NCBI RefSeq assembly: GCF_030685535.1
Contig: NZ_CP131601.1
Span: 2,232,001 to 2,296,000, forward strand
Length of the DNA: 64,000 bases
Direction: 5' to 3'
Source of the DNA: Photobacterium leiognathi
GTDB taxonomy: Bacteria > Pseudomonadota > Gammaproteobacteria > Enterobacterales > Vibrionaceae
Shown here piece after piece: positions 34,046-44,230 of the stretch. How positions within the stretch are numbered: position 1 is the stretch's first letter; each line of letters opens with the position of its first letter. Position numbers and translations under genes: made by a program. The notes under the pieces are model-generated. The model ran no database searches. It was given only the letters and a program-made list of their open reading frames with translations, and was not told where the DNA came from.

Positions 34046-34630
34046 ATGGCATTTGAATTACCAGCTCTACCTTTCGCAATGAACGCTCTTGAGCCACACA
34101 TTTCTCAAGAAACTCTAGAGTACCACTACGGTAAGCACCACAACACTTACGTTGTTAAGCTTAACGGTCTTGTTGAAGGTACTGAGCTTGCTGAAAAGTC
34201 ACTTGAAGAAATCATTAAAACTTCAACTGGCGGCGTATTTAACAATGCAGCTCAAGTTTGGAACCACACTTTCTACTGGAACTGTCTAGCGCCTAACGCT
34301 GGCGGCGAACCAACAGGTGAAGTAGCAGCAGCAATCGAAAAAGCATTCGGTTCTTTCGCTGAGTTCAAAGCTAAATTCACAGATTCAGCAATCAACAACT
34401 TCGGTTCTTCTTGGACTTGGTTAGTGAAGAACGCTGACGGCTCTCTAGCGATCGTTAACACTTCTAACGCTGGTTGCCCAATCACAGAAGAAGGCGTAAC
34501 TCCGCTACTAACTGTTGACCTTTGGGAACACGCTTACTACATCGACTACCGTAACCTACGTCCAAGCTACATGGATGGTTTCTGGGCACTAGTTAACTGG
34601 GATTTCGTTGCTAAAAACCTAGCAGCTTAA
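34046..34630 (+). CDS. sodB: SodB, iron superoxide dismutase
   Basis: 194 residues. Cytoplasmic enzyme dismutating superoxide. Metal ligands are His27, His74, Asp158 and His162 (DLWEHAYYIDYRN). Gln70 in AAQVWNH is the outer-sphere glutamine placed as in iron-type enzymes. The gene is divergent from grxD, as in E. coli, which makes this a small iron/oxidative-stress locus. Highly biased codon use suggests strong expression. A terminator follows. Confidence 0.97.
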   Translation: MAFELPALPFAMNALEPHISQETLEYHYGKHHNTYVVKLNGLVEGTELAEKSLEEIIKTSTGGVFNNAAQVWNHTFYWNCLAPNAGGEPTGEVAAAIEKAFGSFAEFKAKFTDSAINNFGSSWTWLVKNADGSLAIVNTSNAGCPITEEGVTPLLTVDLWEHAYYIDYRNLRPSYMDGFWALVNWDFVAKNLAA

Positions 34631-34662
34631 TAACCCATTAAAGCGTAAAGCCTAATAATAAG

Positions 34663-34696
34663 CCGTGAATATTTATGAAATGTTCACGGTTTTTTT
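34663..34696 (+). terminator. Terminator of sodB
   Basis: CCGTGAA and TTCACGG form the stem, followed by seven T residues. Confidence 0.9.
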
Positions 34697-34857
34697 GTAT
34701 CTAGGCGATCTGGGGAGAAGATAACAAAATAAGAAAAACAAACATAAATCTAACAATACCAATAACAACCTAACCATTCACTGACATTATAGATCGACTT
34801 TTTCTATATCTTTCTCACACATCGACACCCTTATCACCCCAATAAGAGTTAAACGAC

Positions 34858-36015
34858 GTGCACTATAAAAAACTATCCCCACTCCTGTTTACCATCATGG
34901 CGTTCACAGCAACAAGCTATGTTCAAGCCAGTGATGATGAGCAACCTCAAGCTGTTCCTGTTACCGTGGAACCGATTTCCACTAAAGAGTTCGTTGCCAC
35001 ATTAAATGAAGTCGGAAAAATCAATGCGATTGATTTTGCAGAGCTCACATTTAGTACCCCTGGCAAGCTAGTTTCGATTAATTTCAAAGATGGCGACGTG
35101 GTGAAAAAAGGCCAAACTATTGCCAAGCTCGACAGTAGCAAGGCAAAAGCCGATCTCGATAAAGCGGCAAGTTCACTCACCACAGCAAGAAACAAAGTGA
35201 AACGAGTGATTGAGCTCAATAAAAAGCAACCTGGTGCGCTATCAAAACAAGATTTTGAAGAACTGCAAGATGCCGCTAACCTTGCTGCAGCTGATTACCG
35301 CCAGCAACAAGCAATTTTAAAAGACTACATTATTACTGCTCCTTTCGATGGTGAACTCACTAATTTCACCAAATCAAAAGGCAGCATGATTGATGCTATA
35401 ACGCCATTAGTGAGCATTTATAACCTTGATCCGGTTGAAGTGTCATACACCATTAGTCAAAACGATCTCGGCAAAGCGGTAAAAGGTCAGCCCATCACGG
35501 TAACGGTTGAAGCCTATAAAGATATGACCTTTAACGGTGTCGTTGATTACGTTGCGCCAGCGGTGAACAAAAACACAGGGCGCGTGGCAATTCATGCACG
35601 TATTGAAAACCCGAACCACATTTTAGCTCCGGGTATGTTTGCCCAAGTAAGCCAAATGGTGAACGGTCGCACTGAACATATTGTAGCACCTCAAAATGCC
35701 ATTCTTGCCCATAATGAAGATCGTTATGTATGGGTCGTAGATAAAAACAACATTGCTACCAAACGATATCTAACATTAGGCGACAACCTCAACAATGGTT
35801 ATGTGATTGTTGAAAAAGGCTTAAAAGTGGATGATAAGGTTGTTGTTACTGGGCATCAGAAAATTGATGATGAAACACTGGTTAATATCATCAAAACCCA
35901 AACACCAACATCAGATGCGCCAGCACAAGCGCCAAAAAAGAAAACAACCGATCCTGCTAATGCGGGGAAAACAGAGAAAAAGACTGTAACGGAGCCAAAT
36001 CATGAAGCTACCTGA
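34858..36015 (+). CDS. RND efflux periplasmic adaptor (membrane fusion protein)
   Basis: 385 residues. The start is GTG: an in-frame stop lies 15 bases upstream and the next ATG would remove the signal peptide (MHYKKLSPLLFTIMAFTATSYVQA). HlyD/AcrA-type layout: lipoyl half (VVKKGQTIAKLDSSKAKADLDKA), a short alpha hairpin, the second lipoyl half (YIITAPFDGELTNF) and beta-barrel/membrane-proximal parts, ending in a Lys/Pro/Thr-rich tail. It links the inner-membrane pump to an outer-membrane channel. It overlaps the pump gene by 14 bases. No outer-membrane factor is encoded beside it. Confidence 0.92.
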   Translation: MHYKKLSPLLFTIMAFTATSYVQASDDEQPQAVPVTVEPISTKEFVATLNEVGKINAIDFAELTFSTPGKLVSINFKDGDVVKKGQTIAKLDSSKAKADLDKAASSLTTARNKVKRVIELNKKQPGALSKQDFEELQDAANLAAADYRQQQAILKDYIITAPFDGELTNFTKSKGSMIDAITPLVSIYNLDPVEVSYTISQNDLGKAVKGQPITVTVEAYKDMTFNGVVDYVAPAVNKNTGRVAIHARIENPNHILAPGMFAQVSQMVNGRTEHIVAPQNAILAHNEDRYVWVVDKNNIATKRYLTLGDNLNNGYVIVEKGLKVDDKVVVTGHQKIDDETLVNIIKTQTPTSDAPAQAPKKKTTDPANAGKTEKKTVTEPNHEAT

Positions 36016-39000
36016 AGTCTGTATTAAACATCCTGTTTTCGCTTCAGTGCTAAGTATTGCGATTATTCTTATTGGTCTATTTTCATTCCAAAAGCTGGCG
36101 ATTCAGTATTTCCCTGAGCACAACACACCTAAAGCAACAGTCACAGCCAGTATTGACGGTGCTAGTGCAGACTTCATGTCACGCAATGTTGCGACACATT
36201 TAATTAATGCCGCAACAGGGTTAGAAAGCGTCGATATTATGACGACTGACTGTACTCAAGGTAAATGTACATTAAATGTGAAATTTGACGATGGTATTTC
36301 CGATGTCGAATACGCAAATTTAATGAACAAACTACGTAGTAGTATTGAAGCTATTGCCGATTTTCCACCGAGTATGGTTGATAAACCTACCGTCACTGAC
36401 GATTCAGCAGATAAAAGCTCAGCCAGTAACATCATCACCTTTGTTAATAAAGGAACGATGAGTTCGCAAGAAATGTATGACTATATTGGTCAACAAATCA
36501 AACCACAGTTTCGACATATTTCTGGTGTTGGTGCCGTTTATGGCCCTTATGGTGGTGCAGCTAAAGCCGTACGTGTATGGCTAAACCCAAACCGCATGAT
36601 GGCATTAAATGTTAAAGCAGCAGATGTAGTTACAACACTGAGCGCATACAGTTCATCATTTACTGTCGGTCAAATTGTCGGTGAAGCGCGTAACTTCCAA
36701 ATTAACCCAGTTACCCAAGTCACGAGTGTTAAAGATATTCAGAATCTTGTGATCCGCGTGGATGATGGCAACATTATTCGCATCAAAGACATTGCTGATG
36801 TCAAAATGGGAGAAAACAGCCTAACGCCAAGCAAACTTAAAGTGAATGGTGAAACGGCTATGTCGCTTCAGGTATTACCACTAAAGAGTGAAAACCCTGT
36901 TGATGTTGCAGCACGTGTAAAAGCCGAAATCGAAAAGATGCAACAGCATTTACCTGATGGTCTTGAAATGAAGATGGTATATAACCAAGCCGACTTTATT
37001 CAGGAATCCATTGATCAAGGCTTTCATACCCTGTTAGAGGCGGTGGTTTTAGTTTCCGTTATCGTCGTGCTTTTCCTTGGCTCACTGCGTATTGCATCGA
37101 TCCCAATTATTACCATTCCAGTATGTATTATTGGTGTGTTTGCAGTGATGTCATTTCTCGGTTTCAGTATTAACGTACTGACTATATTAGCCATTATTCT
37201 AGCGATTGGTCTGGTGGTTGATGACGCCATTGTGGTTGTCGAAAACTGTTATCGTTATATTGAAGAAGGTGAAACCCCACTCAACGCAGCGATCAAAGGC
37301 AGTAACGAAATCATTTTCCCTGTCATTGCCATGACTATGACCCTTGCAGCGGTTTACTTGCCTATTGGTTTAATGTCAGGCATGACAGCTGATCTATTCC
37401 GTCAGTTTGCCTTTACCCTTGCAGCATCAGTGATCATCTCAGGTCTCGTGGCACTAACCCTCTCACCAATGATGAGTGCTTATTTAATTAAGCCTGTATC
37501 ACAGCAGCCTAAATGGTTTGCAGCCATTGATAAACAGTTACATAAGCTATCTGATAGCTATAGCAAACAACTCTCAAAATGGTTTGATCGTAAGGCACTG
37601 ATGGGTGGCATGGCGCTTGCGCTAATCGCACTATCAGGAGTGGCTGTGTGGTCGATGCCACAAGTGTTGTTACCAACCGAAGATACAGGCTTTATTGATG
37701 GCAGTGCTGAAGCGCCAACAGGGGTAGGTCGTCGTTATCACATCAAGCATAACTCTGAATTAAACAGTGTTATGGAAGATAATAAAGACATCGCAGCCAA
37801 TTTATCCTACATCGAAGGAACACCATCGAACCATATTTTGCTTGAACCTTGGGGCAAGCGCACTAAACCTGCAGATGAAATAGTGGCAGAGCTTACCGAT
37901 AAAGCAGCGAAGACCTTGTCTGCCTACAGCATGTCATTTAGTGTACGTTCGGCTGATGGTCTTAATGCTGCGACCAATTTGAAGCTACAACTAAAAACAG
38001 TTAATCGAGATAATACAAAGCTCAACGATACAGCGAACCGTGTCGTTAAAAAGCTGAGTGAATATGAAGGGTTAACGCGTGTTAAAAGCTCATTACTGCG
38101 TGATCAGCTCCGATATGACCTACGCATTGATCGCAATGCAATTATCTTATCAGGTGTAGCTTATACCGATGTAACTAATGCCTTATCTACTTTCCTTGGT
38201 TCATTGAAGGCGGCAAATTTACAGGCCGATGATGGTTATACCTACCCTATTCGCGTTCAAGTTAACCGTAAAGATCTCGGCAACTTCGATATTATCGATA
38301 AGCTTTATGTAGCGTCAGAATCAGGGCAAAACATTCCTTTGTCTGAATTCGTCTCGATTAAAGCGGTAACCTCAGAGTCTAACTTTAAGACTTACATGGG
38401 GCAAAACAGTGCAGAAATTACAGCAACCTTAATGCCGGGCTATACCGCAGGTGATGTGCGTAATTATATTGATAAGAACATACCAGAGCTGCTTGATAAC
38501 TCACAAAGCTACGCCTATGACGGTGTCGTGAAAGAGTTAATGGACTCACAAGATGGTACCCAAACACTGTTTTTGATGGCGCTTATTTTCATCTATTTGA
38601 TCTTAGCCGCGCAGTTTGAAAGCTTTGTTGATCCGTTGATCATTTTGCTTACCGTTCCTCTGTGTATTGTAGGCGCAGTACTGACCCTGTGGGTATTTGG
38701 GCAAAGCCTCAATATTTACTCACAAATTGGTCTATTGACCTTAGTCGGACTAGTCACTAAACACGGTATTTTACTGGTCGAGTTTGCCAACGAGCAACGT
38801 AAGCATGGCAAAACAGCCATTGAAGCGGCAATTCACAGTGCTCGTTCACGTTTACGTCCAATTTTAATGACATCACTGACCATGATTTTAGGTGCTTTAC
38901 CGTTAGCATTTGCATCAGGGCCGGGCTCATTAGGTCGTGTAAATATTGGCTTAGTCTTAGTGGGAGGATTAACCGCAGGGACATTCTTCTCACTATTTCT

Positions 39001-39100
39001 AGTGCCAGTTGCTTATGTCGGGATGAGTAAGTTAAGAGAAAAAGATGCGCTAAAAACCTTATTAAGTGGTCGTGGTTTCCGCCAGCGAAATCAACACTAA
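36002..39100 (+). CDS. RND-family efflux pump, inner-membrane permease
   Basis: 1032 residues, AcrB/MexB-like: a first membrane helix, a large periplasmic domain, a block of helices (about 335-500) with IGLVVDDAIVVVENCYR containing the proton-relay Asp pair, a second periplasmic domain, and a final helix block with GLVTKHGILLVEFANEQR carrying the relay lysine. It exports drugs or other amphiphiles using the proton gradient. The first 60 residues (FPEHNTPKATVTASIDGA) fit the RND class common in Vibrio. Substrate unknown. Translationally coupled to the adaptor. Confidence 0.93.
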   Translation: MKLPEVCIKHPVFASVLSIAIILIGLFSFQKLAIQYFPEHNTPKATVTASIDGASADFMSRNVATHLINAATGLESVDIMTTDCTQGKCTLNVKFDDGISDVEYANLMNKLRSSIEAIADFPPSMVDKPTVTDDSADKSSASNIITFVNKGTMSSQEMYDYIGQQIKPQFRHISGVGAVYGPYGGAAKAVRVWLNPNRMMALNVKAADVVTTLSAYSSSFTVGQIVGEARNFQINPVTQVTSVKDIQNLVIRVDDGNIIRIKDIADVKMGENSLTPSKLKVNGETAMSLQVLPLKSENPVDVAARVKAEIEKMQQHLPDGLEMKMVYNQADFIQESIDQGFHTLLEAVVLVSVIVVLFLGSLRIASIPIITIPVCIIGVFAVMSFLGFSINVLTILAIILAIGLVVDDAIVVVENCYRYIEEGETPLNAAIKGSNEIIFPVIAMTMTLAAVYLPIGLMSGMTADLFRQFAFTLAASVIISGLVALTLSPMMSAYLIKPVSQQPKWFAAIDKQLHKLSDSYSKQLSKWFDRKALMGGMALALIALSGVAVWSMPQVLLPTEDTGFIDGSAEAPTGVGRRYHIKHNSELNSVMEDNKDIAANLSYIEGTPSNHILLEPWGKRTKPADEIVAELTDKAAKTLSAYSMSFSVRSADGLNAATNLKLQLKTVNRDNTKLNDTANRVVKKLSEYEGLTRVKSSLLRDQLRYDLRIDRNAIILSGVAYTDVTNALSTFLGSLKAANLQADDGYTYPIRVQVNRKDLGNFDIIDKLYVASESGQNIPLSEFVSIKAVTSESNFKTYMGQNSAEITATLMPGYTAGDVRNYIDKNIPELLDNSQSYAYDGVVKELMDSQDGTQTLFLMALIFIYLILAAQFESFVDPLIILLTVPLCIVGAVLTLWVFGQSLNIYSQIGLLTLVGLVTKHGILLVEFANEQRKHGKTAIEAAIHSARSRLRPILMTSLTMILGALPLAFASGPGSLGRVNIGLVLVGGLTAGTFFSLFLVPVAYVGMSKLREKDALKTLLSGRGFRQRNQH

Positions 39101-39120
39101 ATAAGATTTACAAAAACAAA

Positions 39121-39148
39121 AACGCCTACATCACTGTAGGCGTTTTTT
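39121..39148. terminator. Terminator between the RND pump and asd
   Basis: AACGCCTACA and TGTAGGCGTT pair perfectly over 10 bp, with A runs before and T runs after; it serves both convergent genes. Confidence 0.92.
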
Positions 39149-39166
39149 ATTATCGTGTGATTATGA

Positions 39167-40285
39167 TTAAGCTTTCTCTGAAAGAATAATACGCAGCGTT
39201 CGACGAAGAGGTTCTGCTGCCCCCCATAACAACTGATCACCTACAGTAAAGGCATTAAGGAAATCATCACCCATTGCCAGTTTACGAAGACGACCGACAG
39301 GCACTGATAGCGTACCTGTTACTTTTGCAGGACTTAGCTCTTGTACCGTTACATCACGATCATTCGGGATCACTTTCACCCAGTCATTATGTGATGCGAT
39401 AATTTCTTCAATTTCGTCAAGTGGTACATTCTTCTTCAGCTTTAACGTTAATGCTTGGCTGTGACAGCGCATCGCACCAATACGTACACATGTACCATCA
39501 ATAGGGATAGGCGAATCTTCTAGACCAAGGATCTTGTTCGTTTCAACCGACGCTTTCCACTCTTCTTTACTTTGACCATTTTCGCGCTTCACATCAATCC
39601 AAGGGATCAATGAACCCGCTAATGGCGCACCAAATTCTTGAGCAGGGAAATCACTAGAGCGCAGTGTATCTGCAACCTTACGGTCAATATCTAAAATAGA
39701 GGTCGCTGGGTTTGCCAGCTCGCTGGTTACTGTGTCATTAATCACGCCCATTTGGCTGATCAATTCACGCATGTTTTTCGCACCAGCACCGGACGCCGCT
39801 TGATACGTTTGTGACGTCATCCACTCAACAAGCCCTGCTTTATATAGACCACCAACAGCCATCAGCATTAAGCTTACAGTACAGTTACCACCTACGTAGG
39901 TATTTGTACCCTTGTGGATACCTTGTTGGATTTGATCGAAGTTAACTGGATCCAGTGTGATGATTGAATCAGGCTTCATACGCAGTGTAGACGCTGCATC
40001 AATCCAGTAACCTTTCCAACCTGCTTGGCGCAATGCTGGATAAACTTTTTCAGTGTAACTACCACCTTGACAGGTAATGATTGCATCAAGCTGTTTTAAA
40101 CTCTCTAAATCGAAAGCATCTTGCAGCATTCCTGCATCTTTACCAAAGTTTGGCGCTGGAATGCCTACTTGAGAAGTTGAATAGAAGACAGGATCAATCA
40201 GCTTAAAATCACCTTCTTCAATCATACGTTGCATCAGTACAGAGCCGACCATGCCACGCCAACCAACTAAACCTACTTTCATCAT
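39167..40285 (-). CDS. asd: Asd, aspartate-semialdehyde dehydrogenase
   Basis: About 372 residues. Reduces aspartyl phosphate to aspartate semialdehyde for lysine, methionine, threonine and diaminopimelate. N-terminal NADP-binding [17 protein letters not shown], catalytic cysteine in GGNCTVSLM, and the acid/base His in [13 protein letters not shown] (here [11 protein letters not shown]). Two adjacent ATG codons (MMKVG) are possible starts; a GTG three codons upstream is less likely. Closely follows the E. coli Asd sequence along its length. No lysine riboswitch was recognised upstream. Confidence 0.96.
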   Translation of the reverse strand: MMKVGLVGWRGMVGSVLMQRMIEEGDFKLIDPVFYSTSQVGIPAPNFGKDAGMLQDAFDLESLKQLDAIITCQGGSYTEKVYPALRQAGWKGYWIDAASTLRMKPDSIITLDPVNFDQIQQGIHKGTNTYVGGNCTVSLMLMAVGGLYKAGLVEWMTSQTYQAASGAGAKNMRELISQMGVINDTVTSELANPATSILDIDRKVADTLRSSDFPAQEFGAPLAGSLIPWIDVKRENGQSKEEWKASVETNKILGLEDSPIPIDGTCVRIGAMRCHSQALTLKLKKNVPLDEIEEIIASHNDWVKVIPNDRDVTVQELSPAKVTGTLSVPVGRLRKLAMGDDFLNAFTVGDQLLWGAAEPLRRTLRIILSEKA

Positions 40286-40994
40286 TTCTACCACACTCCC
40301 TGTTGTAATTTAATTCTTGTTCCATCTATAGAGATTTAACACCCTAAAAACAAGCATAATTTTCACATTCAGTTAAAAATACTATCGCAAAACAGAGTAA
40401 CAATCTTTGTAATTTTAAAGATATCTGAATTTCTTATCAGTGATATTAGTTTTTTTTATAAGCTCAAAAACGCAACAAAAAAGAATAAAAAAACCGCAAA
40501 AAAGCCATTTTAAAGTTACTAAACATCCACTTTTAACCGTAATTATGAAATTGAACAACAAAACATAAATAATTCAACTTAACGCATAACTTTGAAAAAC
40601 AGCCCCCATCCTGATAATCTCTCTTACCGCTTTTTAGTGGATATATCACTTGTTATTTACATGTATTGTAGTTTTTTAAACTAATTAACTAGCAAGTTTT
40701 ATGCTTTGAAACAAAAGAGCGAAATAAGACAAATAATATACAACCACAACAAAAAAACTAATTTTTAACAAATAAAGCACATCAAAAGCAGTATTTTTAC
40801 TTCTTTTAAAAAGCAAAAGACTCAGGTCACATAAAGACACATTATTTATCGCGGTTTTAAAGCCACCTGCTACAGTAGCCAAAGTTTGTTACAAGCTGTG
40901 ATACACGTGATCGATTAACCAGTATAGAAAGATTAATTACTGACTTTTGGGGCTAATTCCCCATTTTACAGGTACGATAAACAAGGTTAGAAGT
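40286..40994. promoter_or_regulatory. Non-coding region between asd and nhaC
   Basis: About 700 bp of AT-rich DNA between divergent genes. Because lysine riboswitches precede nhaC or lysC-type genes in some gammaproteobacteria, I looked for the conserved L-box blocks and did not find them. CTGTGATACACGTGATC (about 40894-40910) is a weak CRP-like half-site. Nothing else could be identified. Confidence 0.35.
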
Positions 40995-42446
40995 ATGGAA
41001 AAACAGACTGTTGTGAAACTACCCTCGTTGATGCAAGTTCTTGTTGCTCTCGGTATTTTCCTTGCACTAGCATTCTCATTTACCGCTAAATTGCATTTAC
41101 CTATTCAGCTAGCACTTTACATTGGCTGGTTCATTATCATGGGTTTAGGTATTAAGTTAGGCCATGATTACAAATCGTTAGAAAAAGCAGCAACCAAAGG
41201 TATTGCAAACGGCCTCGGTGCTGTACTGATCCTATTAGCCGTTGGTGCTCTTGTTGGTACTTGGATCGCTGGCGGTATTGTTCCAACGATTATTTACTAC
41301 GGTCTGAAAGCTATTCACCCTTCCATTTTCTTGCTTGCGACAATGATCATCTGTTCATTAACAGCATTAGCAACAGGTACTTCTTGGGGTGCAGCAGGTA
41401 CGGCAGGTATCGCGATGATGGGTATCGGTCAAGGCTTAGGTATTCCAGCACCAATGACAGCAGGTGCGGTACTTTCTGGTTGTTACTTCGGTGATAAAAT
41501 GTCACCACTATCAGATTCTGTGATCCTTGCTTCTTCAATGTCTAACGTTGAAATCATGGAACACATCAAAGGTATGCTACCTATCGCACTGATCAGTTAC
41601 GTGATCACTGCCATTCTATTTACTGTTGTGGGTTACCACTACTCAGGCAATGTAGACATGACTCAAGTTGATTCAGTTATCAAAGCAATGGATCAGCAAT
41701 TTGTTATCTCACCACTGTCTTTCATTCCTGTTGTTATCGTTCTTGTACTACTGGCACTGCGTTTACCATCATTCCCAGTGATCACGCTAGGTTCACTACT
41801 GGGTATTATATGGGCTGTAATGATCCAAGGTATGGATCCACTGGTTGCATTTAACACTGCGTGGGCACCATTCTCTATTAGCTCTGGTGTTGAGTTTATC
41901 GATGCGATCCTAAACCGTGGCGGTATGTCTTCAATGCTTGGCTCTGTAGCCGTGATTATCTTTGGTCTTGGTTTTGGTGGTTTACTAGATAAAGTGGGTG
42001 TGCTTCAGACTATTGCTCGTCTATTTGAAAAGCGTGTAAATTCTGCTGGTAGCCTATCAATATCAACGATTGCGACCGCTTTCCTAGGTAACGTATTTGG
42101 CTCTGCGATGTATGTTTCGCTGATCCTTACACCTAAAATCTGTGCGAAAAACTACGACCGTTTAGGTTACCAACGTAAGAACCTATCTCGTAACGCAGAG
42201 TTTGGCGGTACTTTAACATCAGGTATGGTGCCGTGGAGTGATAACGGTATTTACATGGCGAGTATCTTAGGTGTTGCTACGCTGTCTTACGCGCCATTTA
42301 TGTGGTTAAGCTTCGTCTGTATCATCGTGACAATTGTATGTTCATTCATGGGTTGGTTCGTCGATCGTTGTCCACCAGCATCAGCAGAACAATTAGCACA
42401 AGATGAAGAAGAAGAAGCATTAGCGGTTAAACAACTAACCTCGTAA
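40995..42446 (+). CDS. nhaC: NhaC-family Na+/H+ antiporter
   Basis: 483 residues from the ATG behind AAGG; an upstream in-frame ATG (40947) would add an unlikely 16-residue leader. About 11-12 membrane helices. Family signatures are ATGTSWGAAGTAGIA, SGCYFGDKMSPLSDSVILASS and FLGNVFGSAMY. NhaC proteins exchange Na+ for H+, and some relatives swap carboxylates such as malate and lactate. It stands beside a peptide uptake/hydrolysis region, and an antiport of an organic acid is possible. Terminator follows. Confidence 0.88.
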   Translation: MEKQTVVKLPSLMQVLVALGIFLALAFSFTAKLHLPIQLALYIGWFIIMGLGIKLGHDYKSLEKAATKGIANGLGAVLILLAVGALVGTWIAGGIVPTIIYYGLKAIHPSIFLLATMIICSLTALATGTSWGAAGTAGIAMMGIGQGLGIPAPMTAGAVLSGCYFGDKMSPLSDSVILASSMSNVEIMEHIKGMLPIALISYVITAILFTVVGYHYSGNVDMTQVDSVIKAMDQQFVISPLSFIPVVIVLVLLALRLPSFPVITLGSLLGIIWAVMIQGMDPLVAFNTAWAPFSISSGVEFIDAILNRGGMSSMLGSVAVIIFGLGFGGLLDKVGVLQTIARLFEKRVNSAGSLSISTIATAFLGNVFGSAMYVSLILTPKICAKNYDRLGYQRKNLSRNAEFGGTLTSGMVPWSDNGIYMASILGVATLSYAPFMWLSFVCIIVTIVCSFMGWFVDRCPPASAEQLAQDEEEEALAVKQLTS

Positions 42447-42467
42447 TCACTGATTGTCATCTAAAAG

Positions 42468-42505
42468 AAAAGCCCCATTATTTAGCCAAATAATGGGGCT
42501 TTTTG
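42468..42505 (+). terminator. Terminator of nhaC
   Basis: A 16-bp perfect inverted repeat, AAAAGCCCCATTATTT and its complement, with a T run after it. Confidence 0.93.
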
Positions 42506-42749
42506 CGTATATGCATCTTTTGTTGAACCATCACGTTATTTAACTTTCCGTTTTTATTCTCATCCCTTATCCAATACTCACCACTATCATGTTCTTAATT
42601 CTTAAATGATTAAGTCAGGACTTAGTGCTAACCACCACCTATATTAGTACATTAATATTCTGTCATTATTTAAAATACCTCATTAATGATGCGCAAGATC
42701 ACAAATACAAACATACACATTTAGCAATCTTAGCTTTCAAATATTGAAG

Positions 42750-42763
42750 TTGATCTCAATCAA
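42750..42763 (+). promoter_or_regulatory. Perfect FNR-type site upstream of yjiH
   Basis: TTGATCTCAATCAA equals the FNR consensus TTGAT-N4-ATCAA exactly. It lies about 145 bp before the yjiH ATG, in the promoter region of the yjiH-yjiG-peptidase unit, which implies oxygen control of that operon. Confidence 0.65.
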
Positions 42764-42907
42764 CGTCTGTCAGTGATTTTTAATGAAAATACAGCTCACG
42801 CAATATTTAACGCCAGATGTACGACGGATACATGTTCATTGCGGAATGATTATCGAACTTCTATCGATATCAAACTTTTTTCTTCTCCATATAAAGGATT
42901 TATAGCT

Positions 42908-43648
42908 ATGAGCAATAATGCTACTGAAGGCCGTAAAGTTACGGTTGGCAGCTACCTTGCCCTCGCCTTTGCGGTTGTTTTCTTCTCAGGCTTACTTCAA
43001 TCGAACCAATGGTACGGTGTATTCGACTTCACCACGCTAAATGGCTCTTTTGGTAGCGTTGTGTATTCTGTTGATCAAACGGCGGAAGGCATTGAAACTG
43101 CGTCAACTTCTCTACGTGGTAAAGGCGGTAGCGGCGCGCGTGATGGCTTCTTATTCGCCCTAACCCTGATCCCAACAGTCATGTTCGCACTAGGTATGAT
43201 CAACGTACTTGAACACTACGGTGCTTTAGATGCGGCTCGTAAGCTATTAACTCCATTACTTCGTCCTTTAATGGGGATCCCAGGCAACTCAGGTCTAGCA
43301 CTTATAGCATCACTGCAAAGTACCGATGCGGGTGCTGCAATGACACGCCAATTAAAAGATGAAGGTCACTTAACTAAACGAGAAACTGACGTCTTTACCA
43401 TGTTCCAATTCTCCGCTGGTGCCACCATCGTTAACTTCTTCTCATCAGGTGCTGTGCTATTTACTTTAACCTATGCATCAGGTGAGTTAGCTGTTACTTC
43501 ATCGCTTGGTTTAGCTGTCGCTATCATGTTCATCTTCAAATTTGTTGGTGCCAATATTTTCCGTATTTACCTCAACATCACTGAAGGCAAAGAAAATAAA
43601 GACGATAAAGACAACCAGAAAAATGTGATCAGTCAGGAGAACGCATAA
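42908..43648 (+). CDS. yjiH: YjiH-family membrane protein (Gate domain)
   Basis: 246 residues from the ATG behind AAAGGA; the frame is open further upstream, but that part looks non-coding. Hydrophobic, with the nucleoside-recognition/Gate domain type sequence MGIPGNSGLALIASLQSTDAGAAMTRQLKDEG. In E. coli yjiG and yjiH flank iadA, the isoaspartyl dipeptidase gene, and they are proposed transport components. Here they precede an M20 peptidase, which supports a link to dipeptide use. The stop overlaps the yjiG start by one base. Confidence 0.85.
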   Translation: MSNNATEGRKVTVGSYLALAFAVVFFSGLLQSNQWYGVFDFTTLNGSFGSVVYSVDQTAEGIETASTSLRGKGGSGARDGFLFALTLIPTVMFALGMINVLEHYGALDAARKLLTPLLRPLMGIPGNSGLALIASLQSTDAGAAMTRQLKDEGHLTKRETDVFTMFQFSAGATIVNFFSSGAVLFTLTYASGELAVTSSLGLAVAIMFIFKFVGANIFRIYLNITEGKENKDDKDNQKNVISQENA

Positions 43649-44109
43649 TGACTACAGCAAAGAAACCAATGGTGACGGACATTTTCGTTGAAGGCGCTAA
43701 AAAAGGCTGGGTGATTGCAACCACTTCAACGGTTCCTAACGTCCTGATGGCATTTGTGATCATCAAAGCGCTACAAATCACTGGCGCACTTGATGCGATG
43801 GGCACACTGTTCTCACCAATCATGGCTATCTTCGGCCTACCGGGTGAAGCAGCAGCAGTACTAATTGGCGCATGGATGTCAATGGGCGGCGCTGTCGGTG
43901 TGGTGATCACCCTGTTTGACCAAGGCATTTTAACGGGCGAACACATCGCAATTTTAGCGCCTGCTATCTACCTAATGGGGTCACAAGTTCAGTACATGGG
44001 CCGCATCATGGGTCCTATTGGTACTGAAGGTCGCTACATTCCTGTAATGATTGCGATTTCTGTACTGAATGCTTTTGCTGCCATGTTCGTGATGAACATC
44101 TTAGTATAA
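43648..44109 (+). CDS. yjiG: YjiG-family membrane protein (Gate domain)
   Basis: 153 residues, about four membrane segments, with IMAIFGLPGEAAAVLIGAWMSMGGAVGV typical of the partner Gate-domain protein. It begins inside the yjiH stop (TAATG), so both subunits are made together and probably form one transporter or gate. The M20 peptidase follows 121 bases later. Confidence 0.85.
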   Translation: MTTAKKPMVTDIFVEGAKKGWVIATTSTVPNVLMAFVIIKALQITGALDAMGTLFSPIMAIFGLPGEAAAVLIGAWMSMGGAVGVVITLFDQGILTGEHIAILAPAIYLMGSQVQYMGRIMGPIGTEGRYIPVMIAISVLNAFAAMFVMNILV

Positions 44110-44230
44110 GCCCTTTCTCATTGCCGTGAGTACTTGCTCACGGCAAATGCTTTTCATCATAAGCGAACACCACTTCTTTTGATTTCTGCATTGATGCTGT
44201 TTTCTGCATCGACGCAACTAGGAGCTGATT

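Noticed and set aside
40894..40910. CRP site upstream of nhaC
   Set aside because: Only one half-site (TGTGA) is good; the other half does not match TCACA.
40286..40994. Lysine riboswitch before asd or nhaC
   Set aside because: The conserved L-box sequence blocks and pairing could not be found on either strand.
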